Shown: positions 34,860 through 35,908 of the stretch, one piece after another
How the letters are laid out: each line of letters opens with the position of its first letter
Numbering within the stretch: the first letter of the stretch is position 1
Position numbers and translations under genes: made by a program
The notes under the pieces: generated by a model
Told to the model about the DNA's origin: nothing
The model's input: only the letters and a program-made list of their open reading frames with translations
The model's database searches: none
Origin: a gamma proteobacterium symbiont of Ctena orbiculata
GTDB lineage: Bacteria; Pseudomonadota; Gammaproteobacteria; Chromatiales; Chromatiaceae
Direction of reading: 5' to 3'
NCBI GenBank assembly: GCA_003094555.1
Contig: NATW01000092.1
Location: 1-35,908, forward strand
DNA length: 35,908 nucleotides

Positions 34860-35908
34860 ATGTCACTCGCCATTCTTTATTCCCGGGCCCAAGAGGGCAT
34901 CCAAGCGCCCCTGGTCACCGTCGAGGTCCACCTCTCCAACGGCCTGCCCGGCCTCTCCATCGTCGGCTTGCCCGAAATGGCGGTACGCGAGAGCAAGGAC
35001 CGGGTCAGGGGTGCCCTGATCAACAGCCAGTTTGAATTTCCCGCCCGCCGCATAACCATCAACCTGGCGCCCGCCGATCTGCCCAAGGAGGGGGGGCGTT
35101 TCGACCTGCCCATCGCACTGGGTATCCTCGCCGCATCGAATCAACTGGCGGCGGACCCATTGAACCATTACGAATTCACCGGCGAGCTTGCCCTGTCCGG
35201 TGAAATGCGCCCGATCAACGGAATTCTTCCGGTGGCACTCACTGCCCGTGACGCGGGACGCTCCCTCATCCTGCCGCAACAGAACGCCGAGGAGGCGGGC
35301 CTGGTGAGCGGGCTCCAATGCTACCCGGCGAAACACCTGCTCGAGGTCTGTTCGCACATCAACAGCGTCAACCAGCTGGAACAGTTCAAAGGCGTTCGAT
35401 CACCAGCGAATGTAACAAAGCACCAGCTCGATATGGCCGACGTCTATGGTCAGAGCCACGCCCGGCGAGCCTTGGAGATCAGTGCCGCGGGGGCCCACTC
35501 TCTGCTCTATATCGGCCCCCCCGGCACCGGCAAGTCGATGCTCGCCTCCCGCCTGCCCGGGATACTGCCGCCCATGAGCGAGGAGGAGGCCCTGGAGTGT
35601 GCCGCCATCCACTCGGTGGCCAACAACCGGGCATTCCTGCCTGCCCAGTGGCGTCAAAGACCCTATCGCGCACCTCACCATACTGCATCGGCAGCCGCCC
35701 TGGTGGGCGGTGGCAGTAATCCGAAGCCGGGGGAGATCTCCCTGGCCCATTGCGGGGTGCTGTTCCTGGATGAGTTGCCTGAGTTCGACCGGCATACCCT
35801 GGAGGTGTTGCGCGAACCCCTGGAGAACGGCCGGATCACCATCTCCCGGGCCAATCGCCAGGTCGACTACCCGTCACGCTTTCAGATGATAGCGGCCATG
35901 AATCCCTG
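34860..35908 (+). CDS. yifB: Partial YifB/ComM-family Mg-chelatase-like AAA ATPase
   Basis: The frame is open from ATG 34860 to the right edge of the window (349 codons), so the C-terminal part is missing. The N-terminal domain has [20 protein letters not shown] and [20 protein letters not shown], the classic YifB/ComM patches. Walker A is [20 protein letters not shown], followed by [19 protein letters not shown], Walker [12 protein letters not shown] and the start of sensor 1 (AAMNP). ComM is a hexameric helicase that aids branch migration in natural transformation in Vibrio and Acinetobacter, so it hints at competence. Strong ribosome site AGGAAGGA precedes the ATG. Confidence 0.95.
   Translation, partial: MSLAILYSRAQEGIQAPLVTVEVHLSNGLPGLSIVGLPEMAVRESKDRVRGALINSQFEFPARRITINLAPADLPKEGGRFDLPIALGILAASNQLAADPLNHYEFTGELALSGEMRPINGILPVALTARDAGRSLILPQQNAEEAGLVSGLQCYPAKHLLEVCSHINSVNQLEQFKGVRSPANVTKHQLDMADVYGQSHARRALEISAAGAHSLLYIGPPGTGKSMLASRLPGILPPMSEEEALECAAIHSVANNRAFLPAQWRQRPYRAPHHTASAAALVGGGSNPKPGEISLAHCGVLFLDELPEFDRHTLEVLREPLENGRITISRANRQVDYPSRFQMIAAMNP

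Overview
The window looks like a chromosomal segment of a gammaproteobacterium, most likely a sulfur-oxidising, Chromatiales-like lineage. Its gene orders are conserved gammaproteobacterial ones: lptM-dapF-DUF484-xerC, hslV-hslU-DUF971-ubiE-ubiJ-ubiB, polA facing engB, and a TorF-type porin-glnK-amtB group beside ubiK and yifB. A DsrC-family protein, plus a pyrophosphate-dependent phosphofructokinase next to a membrane H+-pyrophosphatase, resembles what is known from thiotrophic bacteria and symbionts. The genus is an inference. I see no phage, transposase, CRISPR array, tRNA or rRNA.

Layout: (1) 1-4057: two overlapping minus-strand genes for large membrane proteins of GT-C/YfhO type, divergent from a plus-strand LPG-synthase-TM (YbhN-like) protein; probably cell-surface glycan or lipid work. 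(2) 4146-6725: tight lptM-dapF-DUF484-xerC operon. (3) 6803-10740: minus-strand pair of an MMPL/RND exporter and a LolA-like periplasmic protein. (4) 10890-17009: the HslVU protease, a DUF971 protein, the ubiquinone genes ubiE, ubiJ and ubiB, and a DUF1451 zinc-ribbon protein. (5) 17111-23992: a DUF4124 protein, an unusual adenylate kinase with a very long lysine-rich tail, a hypothetical protein, PPi-type phosphofructokinase, H+-pyrophosphatase and soluble pyrophosphatase; this is a pyrophosphate/adenylate energy island. (6) 24076-26397: phosphoesterase, moaC, hemerythrin, engB. (7) 26377-26593: repeat and candidate small RNA between engB and polA. (8) 26590-31609: polA, a DsrC-like protein, a diguanylate cyclase and a second DUF4124 protein. 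(9) 31834-35908: amtB, glnK and porin on the minus strand behind what look like NtrC sites and a sigma-54-like promoter, then ubiK and a partial yifB.

Three observations stand out. The first is a candidate structured small RNA on the polA strand, at the same locus as Spot 42 (Escherichia) and ErsA (Pseudomonas), with a CCUCCC loop and a good terminator. The second is the adenylate kinase, whose last 214 residues are about 38% lysine with no acidic residue, and whose P-loop is altered; it sits beside the PPi genes. The third is the NtrC/sigma-54 signature in front of the porin, which puts an outer-membrane channel together with glnK-amtB. All function statements rest on motif reading and family knowledge; no searches were run.
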